From DASWJZ01 sp963761005 (lineage in GTDB: Bacteria; Pseudomonadota; Alphaproteobacteria; Rhizobiales; Afifellaceae): 64,000 nucleotides of DNA. The DNA lies in contig CAVXFK010000027.1 in the NCBI GenBank assembly GCA_963761005.1, positions 868,001 through 932,000 on the forward strand, written 5' to 3'. The notes under the pieces were generated by a model. That model was not told the DNA's origin. It made no database searches and worked only from the letters and a program-made list of their open reading frames with translations. Every line of letters starts with the position of its first letter. Position 1 is the first letter of the stretch. Made by a program: the position numbers and the translations under genes. Of this stretch, positions 51,915 to 59,854 are shown piece after piece.

Positions 51915-53843
51915 ATGGCTCAAAGCGACGCAGATGTAATTTCCCTCGACGTGATCACGATCGGACGCTCGTCCGTCGACCTCTACGGGCAGCAGATCGG
52001 CTCGCGGCTCGAGGACGTGGCGAGCTTCGCGAAGTCAGTCGGCGGCTCGCCCACGAATATCGCCATCGGTGCGGCGCGGCTCGGGCTGAAGGCCGGTTTG
52101 ATCACAGGTGTCGGCGACGAGCAGCTCGGCCATTTCATCCGTGAGCAGCTGCGGCGCGAAGGCGTTTCGCTAACCGGTGTCAAGGTTGATCCGGAGCGGC
52201 TCACCGCGCTCGCCATCCTTTCCGTCGAGGACGACCGCACCTTTCCGCTCCTCTTCTATCGCGAGAACTGCGCCGACATGGCGATCGCCGAGGTCGATAT
52301 CGACGAAGATTTCATCCGTTCCGCCGGCGCGGTCGTCGTGACGGGCACGCATTTCTCGCAAGCAAGCCCGGCGGCGGCGCTCAAGAAGGCGATCCGCATC
52401 GCGCGCACGGCTGGCCGCAAGGTCGGCTTCGACATCGACTATCGCCCGAACCTCTGGGGGCTCGCCGGCCACGCTGCGGGCGAGAACCGCTACATCCGCT
52501 CCGACCGCGTGTCGGAGCATCTGCAGGAGGTGCTTCCCGACTGCGACCTGATCGTCGGTACGGAGGAGGAGATTCACATCGCCGCCGGCGAGGAGGATGA
52601 TCTTCAGGCGCTCAAGAAGATCCGCTCGCTTTCCAACGCGACGATCGTCCTGAAGCGCGGGCCGATGGGCTGCGTCGTCTTCCCCGATGCGATTCCGGAA
52701 AGAATCGAGGACGGGATCGTCGGGCGCGGCTTTCCGATCGAGGTCTTCAACGTGCTCGGCGCGGGCGACGCCTTCATGGGCGGCTTCCTGCGCGGATGGC
52801 TGCGCGGCGAATCCTATGAGACTTGCGCTACATGGGCGAATGCCTGCGGCGCGTTGGCAGTGTCGCGGCTCCTCTGCTCGCCGGAATATCCGACCTTCGA
52901 CGAGCTCCAGTTCTTCCTCGAGAACGGTAGCCCGCAGCGGGCACTCAGGCGTGACGCGGCACTCAACCACCTGCACTGGGCGACCACGCGGCGGGCGCTG
53001 CCGGAGACGCTTTTCGCGCTGGCCATCGACCACCGTCTGCAGCTGGAGAAGCTCGCGGACCAATCCGGCGCGCCGCGCGAGAAGATTGCTGCCTTCAAGC
53101 GGCTTGCCGTCAAGGCGGCGGCGAAGGTCGCGGGCGGCCGCGCCGGCTTCGGTATCCTTCTCGACGAGACTTACGGCCGCGAGGCGCTCTTCGATGCGGA
53201 GAAGCTGCCGTTCTGGATCGGGCGGCCGGTGGAGGAGCCGGGCTCGCGTCCGCTCCGCTTTGAGCAGAGCCCCGACATCGGCTCGCGCCTCATCGAGTGG
53301 CCGGTGTCGCAGACGGTCAAGTGTCTCGTCTTCCACCATCCCGACGACGATCCGAGCTTGAAGGCGGAGCAATTGCGCACGCTCCGCGGCCTCTATGATG
53401 CCACGCGGCGGCTCAATCGCGAGCTGTTGGTCGAGATCATCGCAAGCGCGCACGGGGCGGTCGATGCGACGACTGTGGCGCGCGCGCTCGGCGACCTTTA
53501 TGCCGCCGGCATCAAGCCCGACTGGTGGAAGCTTGAGCCGCAGGCTTCGACCGAGGGATGGAACGCGGTCGGCGAGGTCATCGCGCGCCAGGATTCCTGG
53601 TGCCGTGGCGTTCTGCTCCTCGGGCTTGAGGCGCCTGAGAAGGAGCTTGAACGCGCCTTCCGCATCGCGGCGAAGGCGCCGGTCGTGCGCGGCTTCGCGG
53701 TCGGGCGCACGATCTTTGCGGACGCGGCAAAAAGCTGGCTTGCCGGAAAGATCAATGACGGCGATGCCGTCGACGATATGGCGGAGCGGTTTTCACGATT
53801 GGTGCGGCTCTTCGAAAGCGCGCGCTCGGCGCGGGCGGCCTGA
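51915..53843 (+). CDS. iolC: Fused 5-dehydro-2-deoxygluconokinase / DUF2090 (IolC-IolJ)
   Basis: A 642-residue two-domain protein. Residues ~10-330 are a PfkB kinase (VGGSPTNIAIGAARLGLKAG, FNVLGAGDAFMGGFLRGWLR with the catalytic Asp) that phosphorylates 2-deoxy-5-keto-gluconate. Residues ~345-640 are a DUF2090 domain (LFALAIDHRLQLEKLADQSG, GFGILLDETYGREAL, EIIASAHGAVDAT, VVRGFAVGRTIFADAAKSWL), an aldolase-like fold related to IolJ. Such fusions are the usual rhizobial form. The ATG at 51915 is chosen because homology starts with VITIGRSSVDLYG. iolB follows 17 bases downstream. Confidence 0.92.
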   Translation: MAQSDADVISLDVITIGRSSVDLYGQQIGSRLEDVASFAKSVGGSPTNIAIGAARLGLKAGLITGVGDEQLGHFIREQLRREGVSLTGVKVDPERLTALAILSVEDDRTFPLLFYRENCADMAIAEVDIDEDFIRSAGAVVVTGTHFSQASPAAALKKAIRIARTAGRKVGFDIDYRPNLWGLAGHAAGENRYIRSDRVSEHLQEVLPDCDLIVGTEEEIHIAAGEEDDLQALKKIRSLSNATIVLKRGPMGCVVFPDAIPERIEDGIVGRGFPIEVFNVLGAGDAFMGGFLRGWLRGESYETCATWANACGALAVSRLLCSPEYPTFDELQFFLENGSPQRALRRDAALNHLHWATTRRALPETLFALAIDHRLQLEKLADQSGAPREKIAAFKRLAVKAAAKVAGGRAGFGILLDETYGREALFDAEKLPFWIGRPVEEPGSRPLRFEQSPDIGSRLIEWPVSQTVKCLVFHHPDDDPSLKAEQLRTLRGLYDATRRLNRELLVEIIASAHGAVDATTVARALGDLYAAGIKPDWWKLEPQASTEGWNAVGEVIARQDSWCRGVLLLGLEAPEKELERAFRIAAKAPVVRGFAVGRTIFADAAKSWLAGKINDGDAVDDMAERFSRLVRLFESARSARAA

Positions 53844-53860
53844 AGGCTGGGAGGCGGGCG

Positions 53861-54664
53861 ATGACGAATCTCAAGGTCAGGCCGAGCAAGCCCGACGAAA
53901 AGCGGCGTGTCATTCACGTGACGCCGGCAAGCGCCGGCTGGACCTATGTCGGGTTCGACCTTTGCCGGCTCAAAGCCGGCGAAAGCGCACGTGCCAAGAC
54001 GAAGGACCGCGAGGTCTGTCTCGTGCTCGTCTCCGGCCGCGCCGCGATCGGCGCCGACGGCCAGTATTTCGGGGTGATCGGCGAGCGGATGAGCCCGTTC
54101 GAGGGCAAGCCCTGGTCGGTCTATGTCCCAGCGGAAGGCGAGTGGATGGCGACGGCGGCGACCGACGTCGAGCTTGCGATCTGCTCGGCGCCCGGCGCTC
54201 CGGGCGAGCTTGTGGCGCGTGTCATCCCGCCGGACGGCCTGCACCAGGAAACGCGCGGCAAAGGCTCCAACATCCGCCACGTCACCAACATCCTGCCGGA
54301 GTGGGAGCCGGCGGAGAGCCTGCTCGTCGTGGAGGTCATCACGCCCGGCGGCAACACCTCGTCCTATCCGCCGCACAAGCACGACACCGACGACCTGCCG
54401 CGCGAGTCGCGCCTGGAGGAGGTCTACTACCACCGTATCAACCCGCCGCAGGGCTATGCCTTCCAGCGCGTCTACACGGAGGACGGCTCGCTCGACGAGA
54501 CGATGACGGTGGAGGATGGGGACGTGACGCTGGTACCGCGCGGCTATCATCCGTGCGCGGCGATCCACGGCTACGACCTCTATTATCTCAACGTGATGGC
54601 CGGACCGAAGCGCACCTGGAAATTCCACAACGAGCCGGGGCATGAGTGGCTGCTGAAGGCGTAG
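53861..54664 (+). CDS. iolB: 5-deoxy-glucuronate isomerase
   Basis: Converts 5-deoxy-glucuronate to 2-deoxy-5-keto-gluconate, the substrate of the kinase encoded just upstream. The 267-residue bicupin has GWTYVGFDLCRLKAGE, SSYPPHKHDTDDLPRESRLE, EEVYYHRINPPQGYAFQRVY, DGDVTLVPRGYHPCAAIHGY and DLYYLNVMAGPKR, with the metal-binding histidines and glutamate visible. A GGGAGGCGG site precedes the ATG. iolD and iolE, which act between IolG and IolB, are not in the window. Confidence 0.94.
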   Translation: MTNLKVRPSKPDEKRRVIHVTPASAGWTYVGFDLCRLKAGESARAKTKDREVCLVLVSGRAAIGADGQYFGVIGERMSPFEGKPWSVYVPAEGEWMATAATDVELAICSAPGAPGELVARVIPPDGLHQETRGKGSNIRHVTNILPEWEPAESLLVVEVITPGGNTSSYPPHKHDTDDLPRESRLEEVYYHRINPPQGYAFQRVYTEDGSLDETMTVEDGDVTLVPRGYHPCAAIHGYDLYYLNVMAGPKRTWKFHNEPGHEWLLKA

Positions 54665-54676
54665 GGGTGCGGGCGA

Positions 54677-55636
54677 CTACTTCCTCGCCGCAAACGTCTC
54701 GATAAGAAGCTCCACGAAGCGTTTTGCGTCGGCGTCGAAGGCGACGTCGCATTGCGGGTCGCCGTGCCCACGAAAATGCGTGTCGATCACCGTGCGGCCG
54801 ACGGTGAGCGTGCCCGTTGTCTCGACGGCCACGTGGTAACGCCGCGCCTTGATCAACGTCGGCTCCACCAGAAAACCGACACAAAGCGCATCGTGCACCG
54901 GCGTCGTATGGGGGATGTCCATCTTCTGCGACTCGTCGTAGGCGACGATCCGATGGCCGATCAGATCGGCCGCGGCTTCGCCGGCGGGCGTGCCAAGCGC
55001 GCGAAGCTTCTCGCAGTCGTCGCGCGAGACCAGTGCGCGGTGCGTCGCGTCGAGCGGCACGAGCGTCAGCTTGCGGAAGCCGGCGGAAAACACGCTCGCC
55101 GCGGCTTCCGGGTCGCCCCAGATGTTGAACTCCGCCGACGGAGTGACGTTACCGATCTCGTGGCCGCCGCCCATGATCACGATCTCCGGCACGCGCTCGA
55201 CGAGTTTTGGGTAGAGCGCAAGCGCGGCCGCGATATTGGAGAGCGGCGCGACCGGGACGAGCGCGATCTCATCGGTTGCGTTCCGATAGGTTTCGATCAG
55301 GAACTCGACCGCGCCCTTGTAGGCCTTCGTGCGCTTCGAAGGTGGGAGCGGTAGCGTCTTGCCGTGGAATTTTCCGGCACGGTCGTCCTTCGAGCGCGGA
55401 ATCGGGAAATCGGGGCGGACGAGCGGTCGGGAGAGCCCCTCGTAGACCGGGATATCGCTGCGCCCGATATGGTCGAGCACGCGCAGCGTGTTGTCGGTGC
55501 AATGCTCGACCTCGACGTTGCCGTTGACGGTCGTGCAGGCGACGAGGTCGAGCCCGGGGTGAAGCGCGGCGAGCATGACCGCGACGGCGTCGTCGGTGCC
55601 GGTATCGACATCGAGAATGAGCTTCTTGCGCTTCAC
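54677..55636 (-). CDS. Nucleoside hydrolase (inosine/uridine-preferring family)
   Basis: A ribonucleoside hydrolase releasing base and ribose. The 319-residue protein has the calcium-binding N-terminal motif ILDVDTGTDDAVAVMLAALH, VPVAPLSNIAAAL, EIVIMGGGHEIGNVTPSAEF and NIWGDPEAAASV, and a C-terminal HDALCVGFL. The GTG at 55636 (VKRKKLILDVDTG) fits the family length and has AAAGGC in front; the frame is open to 55864 without homology. It is convergent with iolB. A ribokinase 3 kb away could use the ribose released. Confidence 0.9.
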   Translation of the reverse strand: MKRKKLILDVDTGTDDAVAVMLAALHPGLDLVACTTVNGNVEVEHCTDNTLRVLDHIGRSDIPVYEGLSRPLVRPDFPIPRSKDDRAGKFHGKTLPLPPSKRTKAYKGAVEFLIETYRNATDEIALVPVAPLSNIAAALALYPKLVERVPEIVIMGGGHEIGNVTPSAEFNIWGDPEAAASVFSAGFRKLTLVPLDATHRALVSRDDCEKLRALGTPAGEAAADLIGHRIVAYDESQKMDIPHTTPVHDALCVGFLVEPTLIKARRYHVAVETTGTLTVGRTVIDTHFRGHGDPQCDVAFDADAKRFVELLIETFAARK

Positions 55637-55739
55637 TTGCCTTTGGCCTCGGACTGTCTCTAGGGTCGCGCCCGCTCCTGAAGGGAGCCGCGCGGCGGCG
55701 AGCCGTAGCATGAGACGTCGGGTGGGGAGGAATCGAAAA

Positions 55740-56555
55740 ATGGCAAAGCAGTTCTCCGGCAAAGTCGCGGTGGTGACCGGCGGCACGCAGGGGCTCGGCG
55801 AGGCGATCGCGCGGCTTTTCGCGGAGCGTGGCGCCGCCGGCATCGTCGTCGTCGGGCGCGACAAGAAAAGAGGGAAGGCGGTCGCCGATCAGTTGACCAA
55901 GGCAGGCACGAAGACCGTCTTCGTCGCCGCCGACCTGGCCGACCTCGCCGCCACTCGGAAGATCATCCCGGCCGCCGAGAAAGCCTTCGGCAGGGTCGAC
56001 GTGCTCGTCAACGCCGCCGCCATCACGGACCGCGGCACGATCATCGACACGAGTCCCGAGCTCTTCGACGCGATGTTCGGCGTCAACGTGCGGGCGCCCT
56101 TCTTCCTCATGCAGGACGCCGCGAAACTGATGATCAAGAAGAAGATCAAGGGCGCGATGGTCAACATCCTCTCGATGTCCGGCCACGGCGGCCAGCCCTT
56201 CATCATCGCCTATTGCGGATCGAAGGGCGCGCTCGCGACGCTCACCAAGAATGCCGCCTTCTCGCTCATGCGCAACAACATCCGCGTCAACGGCCTGAAC
56301 ATCGGCTGGATGGATACGCCCGGCGAGAATCGCATCCAGAAGCTCTATCACGACGCGCCGGACGACTGGCTGAAGAAGGCGGAGGCGGCGCAGCCGTTTG
56401 GGCGGCTATTGAAGCCGACGGAGGTGGCGCGCGCGGTCGCCTACCTGACCAGCGACGAGTCCGGCTTGATGACCGGCTCCGTCATCGACTTCGACCAGCA
56501 GGTGCTCGGCTCGGCCGAGACTTCGGTGCAGCCCTCGAAGGCGATGGCCCTATGA
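55740..56555 (+). CDS. Short-chain dehydrogenase/reductase
   Basis: A classical SDR of 271 residues. Cofactor motif VVTGGTQGLGEAIARLFAER; VLVNAAAITDRGT; the catalytic serine in LSMSGHGGQPF and the YCGSKGA active site (Tyr and Lys). The arginine/lysine after the second strand (VVGRDKKRG) points to NADP(H). The ATG at 55740 has GGGGAGG nine bases upstream. Substrate unknown; the surrounding genes suggest a sugar or cyclitol. Divergent from the nucleoside hydrolase gene. Confidence 0.9.
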   Translation: MAKQFSGKVAVVTGGTQGLGEAIARLFAERGAAGIVVVGRDKKRGKAVADQLTKAGTKTVFVAADLADLAATRKIIPAAEKAFGRVDVLVNAAAITDRGTIIDTSPELFDAMFGVNVRAPFFLMQDAAKLMIKKKIKGAMVNILSMSGHGGQPFIIAYCGSKGALATLTKNAAFSLMRNNIRVNGLNIGWMDTPGENRIQKLYHDAPDDWLKKAEAAQPFGRLLKPTEVARAVAYLTSDESGLMTGSVIDFDQQVLGSAETSVQPSKAMAL

Positions 56556-56558
56556 AAA

Positions 56559-56578
56559 AGGCCCGCCGCAGCGGGCCT
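56559..56578 (-). terminator. Intrinsic terminator
   Basis: AGGCCCGC-CGCA-GCGGGCCT, a perfect 8-bp GC-rich stem. On the minus strand it is followed by TTTTT, making a classical terminator for the secreted-protein gene ending at 56604. The T-tract directly abuts the stop codon of the convergent SDR gene, whose transcript would meet the same hairpin. Confidence 0.75.
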
Positions 56579-56603
56579 CATTCTCGGTCTTCCGGTCGGT
56601 CGT

Positions 56604-57128
56604 TCAGCTCTGATTGAGCGCGAGCTGCGTGACGCGGGTCGTCGGTCCGCCCGGCGCAACCTTATCGGTCACGGTGATCGCCAGCTGGCCGTTGCCGCTG
56701 TTCTTGATCGTCATCGTCGCCTTGGTGTCGCCGTTGACGAGCTTCGGCCAGGTGATCTGAAGCACAACCGCGTCGCCCTCGCGCTTGCCGGAGAGACGAG
56801 CCGGGCCGATCGCCGAGCCTTCATAAACGCCGGTGTAGCGTCCGGAGGCGGCGTCGTAGCGGATGTCCGCGCGGATCGCGCGCGAGAAAATGAAGGCGCC
56901 GCACTTGCCGCTCATCGAGACGCCGGTCGCCGAGGGCTCGCCGGTCAGCGTGCAGCTCACCTGGTTCGGGCGCTCGGCGGCATTGCGTTGAACGAGGCCG
57001 CTGCCGGAAAACGAGCCCTGGAAGCGGCTGAGATAAGTCCATTCGGCGGCGTGGCTTGCACCCGCAAATGAAGCTGCCGTAACGACAACAACGAGCGCCG
57101 CGGAAAGGCGCGGAAGAAAATTCATCAT
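56604..57128 (-). CDS. Secreted protein of unknown function
   Basis: A 174-residue exported protein. The signal peptide is MMNFLPRLSAALVVVVTAAS FAGASHAAEW with an Ala-x-Ala cleavage site. The mature part looks all-beta: WTYLSRFQGSFSGSGLVQRN, VSCTLTGEPSATGVSMSGKC, VYEGSAIGPARLSGKREGDA and LAITVTDKVAPGGPTTRVTQ. Two cysteines (in VSCTL and GKCGA) may form a disulphide. I do not recognise a named family. It is a single-gene unit with its own intrinsic terminator. Confidence 0.75.
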   Translation of the reverse strand: MMNFLPRLSAALVVVVTAASFAGASHAAEWTYLSRFQGSFSGSGLVQRNAAERPNQVSCTLTGEPSATGVSMSGKCGAFIFSRAIRADIRYDAASGRYTGVYEGSAIGPARLSGKREGDAVVLQITWPKLVNGDTKATMTIKNSGNGQLAITVTDKVAPGGPTTRVTQLALNQS

Positions 57129-57480
57129 CGACTCCTAAAGGTCCTTCGCCACATAAACGGCCAAGCGAAGAAAACGATCCCGCCTGCAATCGCGCCGTGG
57201 AGAACAATCCGCCCCTTGACCGCACTGTAGAAGCGAAAGTGGTGGCGTCATCGGGCCGCCAATGCGGCGAGATAGCGGCGCAGCGGCCTTTCCCGGGCGG
57301 TTAATCGAATTAAGGTTTCCGCTTATTGCTCCCGCCGGGGGCGGAGTGCAGGCGCGCTGCCGACTTCTCGGTTTCGATCAAGCCGCACTCGTTGCAAGTC
57401 GGCGGCCCGTGGCATGCTCCGGCCGGATGCCAACCGTTGCCGTGCCAGCCGGGAGGCTGTTGGCGAATGCGTTCCGCGCG
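57129..57480. other. 350-base gap, no gene seen
   Basis: Lies between the start of the secreted-protein gene and the end of ugpB, both on the minus strand. The part near 57129-57250 should hold the promoter of the secreted-protein gene. Long frames cross it on the plus strand but they are antisense continuations through ugpB. AATCGAATTAAGGTTTCCGC at 57304-57323 is an isolated AT-richer patch. Confidence 0.45.
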
Positions 57481-58803
57481 CTATTTCCCCAGCGCCGCTT
57501 TGATCGCCGCGTTGCCGCGGCTGACGGCGTGGTCGAGCGCTTCGCGCGCGCTCTCGTGGCCGGCGAGGAGCTCTTCGAATTCCTCGTTCTGGATGTCGCG
57601 AAGCTCCGGAAGGTTTATGGCGCGGACGCCGCGCGAGTTCTCCGTCGGCGGTTTTCCGATCATCTGCAGGATCGGCTGCTCGCGCCCGGGGTTGCGCTCA
57701 TAGAACCCCGACTGCTTGGTCGCCTCATAAGCGGCCATCGTCACCGGCAGGTAGCCGGAGACCTGATGGAGGCGCGACTGTACGTCGGTCTGCGACAGAA
57801 ATTTGAAGAAGGCGGCGACCCCGACATAGTCGCTCGCCGGATGCCCGGCGAAGACCCAAAGGCTGGCGCCGCCGGGAATCGTGTTCTGCGGGGCGCCGGG
57901 TGCCGAGGGGTCGTAGGGGAGGGGGCCGGTCCCAAAGGCGATACCGGAATTGACCACGTCTCCAAGCCCGGCCGATGAATTGGTCAGCATGGCACATTCG
58001 CCGGAGAGGAAGAGCTGCTTCGCCTCCGACGTGCGGCCGGCGTAGCGGAACACGTTGTCGCGCGAGAGCGCGGCAAGCTCATCGAAATGCCGCACATAGA
58101 TCGGTGCGTTGATCTTGAGCTTGATGTCGGTGTCGGCGAGTCCGTTCTCCTTGGTCGCGTAGGGGACGTTGTTCCACGCGGCGAAGTTCTCCAGGTGGAT
58201 CCAGGTGAGCCAAGCGGAGGTGTAGCCGCACGAGGCGGCGCGGGCCCGCACGATCTGCCGCGCCGCGCTCCAGACTTCCGGCCATGTCTTCGGCGGCTTG
58301 TTTTCGTCAAGCCCGGCGCGCCGGTAGGCGTCTTTGTTGAAGAAGAGGATCGGCGAGGAGGAGTTGAACGGGAACGAGAGCATCGTCCCGTCCGGCTGCG
58401 AATAATACGAGACGATGCCGGGAAGATACTGGCTCTTGTCGAACGTGCCGCCCGCCATCTTGAGCACGTCCGCGACGGGCATGAAGGCGCCCTCGGCGTG
58501 CATCATGACGCCGGTGCCGACATCGAAGACCTGGATGATGTGCGGGGGATGGCCTTCTTTGAATGCGTCGAGCCCAGCCTGCAGCGTCTCCGGATAGGTT
58601 CCCTTGAAGATGGGAACGATGCGGTAGTTCGCCTGGCTCTTGTTGAACTCGCGCGCGAGGTCTTCGACGACCTGCGCATTGGCCCCGCTCAGCCCGAACC
58701 AGAATTCGAGGTCCGTCGCGGCGACGGCGCACGGCGCCGCGATCCCGGCGACGGCCACGCCGAGAAGGGCTGAAATCAACGATGTCAGAAATGTCCTCGC
58801 CAT
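57481..58803 (-). CDS. ugpB: Glycerol-3-phosphate-type ABC transporter binding protein (UgpB-like)
   Basis: A 440-residue extracellular solute-binding protein (family 1) with a signal peptide (FLTSLISALLGVAVAGIAAP). The mature part has LEFWFGLSGANAQVVEDLAR, YRIVPIFKGTYPETLQAGLD, FPFNSSSPILFFNKDAYRRA and ASLWVFAGHPASDYVGVAAF, close in length (438) and order to E. coli UgpB. Substrate sn-glycerol 3-phosphate or glycerophosphodiesters. No ugpA, ugpE or ugpC is present, so it is an orphan binding protein. Two 9-base repeats 22 bases apart lie upstream and may be a Pho-type box. The ATG at 58803 directly precedes the signal peptide. Confidence 0.85.
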   Translation of the reverse strand: MARTFLTSLISALLGVAVAGIAAPCAVAATDLEFWFGLSGANAQVVEDLAREFNKSQANYRIVPIFKGTYPETLQAGLDAFKEGHPPHIIQVFDVGTGVMMHAEGAFMPVADVLKMAGGTFDKSQYLPGIVSYYSQPDGTMLSFPFNSSSPILFFNKDAYRRAGLDENKPPKTWPEVWSAARQIVRARAASCGYTSAWLTWIHLENFAAWNNVPYATKENGLADTDIKLKINAPIYVRHFDELAALSRDNVFRYAGRTSEAKQLFLSGECAMLTNSSAGLGDVVNSGIAFGTGPLPYDPSAPGAPQNTIPGGASLWVFAGHPASDYVGVAAFFKFLSQTDVQSRLHQVSGYLPVTMAAYEATKQSGFYERNPGREQPILQMIGKPPTENSRGVRAINLPELRDIQNEEFEELLAGHESAREALDHAVSRGNAAIKAALGK

Positions 58804-58838
58804 CAGGTTGCAGCCTAATCTGATGCGCCCCGCACGTC

Positions 58839-58869
58839 CTGTGACAATTCTATCGCCGAACTGTGACAA
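58839..58869. promoter_or_regulatory. Possible Pho box: TTGTCACAG repeated at 22-bp spacing
   Basis: CTGTGACAA occurs at 58839-58847 and again at 58861-58869 (TTGTCACAG on the ugpB strand), exactly two helical turns apart, with a weaker half-site midway, giving 11-bp periodicity. PhoB boxes are 7-base half-sites with TGTCA cores repeated every 11 bases, and ugp genes are classic Pho targets. The match to the full consensus is partial. Confidence 0.5.
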
Positions 58870-58955
58870 GTCCTACGCCCGGGCCATATTCTCCCCGGCG
58901 TCATAAGCGCAAGCGGAAGCCTCTTGCTCCGCCCGCTTCGGGAGGGGAAGCCCAC

Positions 58956-59850
58956 ATGATCACCGTCTTCGGCTCGATCAATCTCGATCTGATCGGCGTG
59001 GTAGAGCGCCTTCCGCGACCGGGCGAAACGGTCCCGGGCGCTGCATTCGCCACTGCGCCCGGCGGCAAGGGTGCGAACCAGGCGCTCGCCGCGCGGCGCG
59101 CCGGAGCCACCGTGCGCATGGTCGGAGCGGTCGGCCGGGACAGCTTCGCGGAGCCCGCGCTCTCGCTGCTTCGCGCCGATGAGCTCGATCTTTCGTTGGT
59201 GAAAGCGGTCGATCGGCCGACAGGCGTTGCGCTGATCCTGGTCGACCGCGTGGGGGAGAACGTCATCGTCGTCATCGCCGGCGCGAACGGCACGGTCGAC
59301 GAGAGCGAGGCGGAGGACCTGGAATTCTCCGAAGCCGACGTTCTCCTCCTGCAGCTCGAAGTGCCGATTGGCGCGATCCGCGTGGCGGCACAGCGGGCGC
59401 GCAAAGCCGGGGCGCGCGTGCTTTTGAATTTTGCGCCGTTTCGCTCCGAGGCGCTCGACCTCATCGCCGAGGCAACGCACCTCGTCGTCAACGAGACGGA
59501 ATGCGCGCTGATCGCTGAAGCGCTCGGCGCAGAGGGCGAAGCGCTTGAGGCGCAGGCGCGCTGGCTCGCGGCGCGCTTCGGCGTGACAGTGGTGGTAACG
59601 CTCGGAAAAGAGGGCGTCTTCGGCATTGATGGCGGAAACGAATTCCGCGTTGCCGCGCTCTCCGTCGCAGCCGGTCGACACGGTCGGCGCCGGCGACACT
59701 TTTTGCGGCTATCTCGCCGCGAGCCTCGCCGAAGGTCGGCCGCTCGAAAAGGCGCTCGCGCTCGCTTCGGCGGCCGGAAGCCTCGCCTGCACGAAATCCG
59801 GGGCGCAGCCCTCCATTCCGCGGCGCGCGGAGGTCGAAGCGGCCTTGTAG
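58956..59850 (+). CDS. Ribokinase-like PfkB sugar kinase (frameshifted)
   Basis: A PfkB kinase of about 297 residues. The first frame has FGSINLDLIGVVERLPRPGE, FATAPGGKGANQALAARRAG, VLLNFAPFRSEALDLIAEAT, LVVNETECALIAEAL and VVVTLGKEGVFGIDGGN. The second frame, from about 59667, adds PVDTVGAGDTFCGYLAASLA with the catalytic Asp and ends RRAEVEAAL. Removing one base gives SVQPVDTVGAGDTF. It would phosphorylate ribose or a related sugar; the nucleoside hydrolase nearby is a possible source. GGGAGGGG precedes the ATG. Confidence 0.83.
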
Positions 59851-59854
59851 CGGC

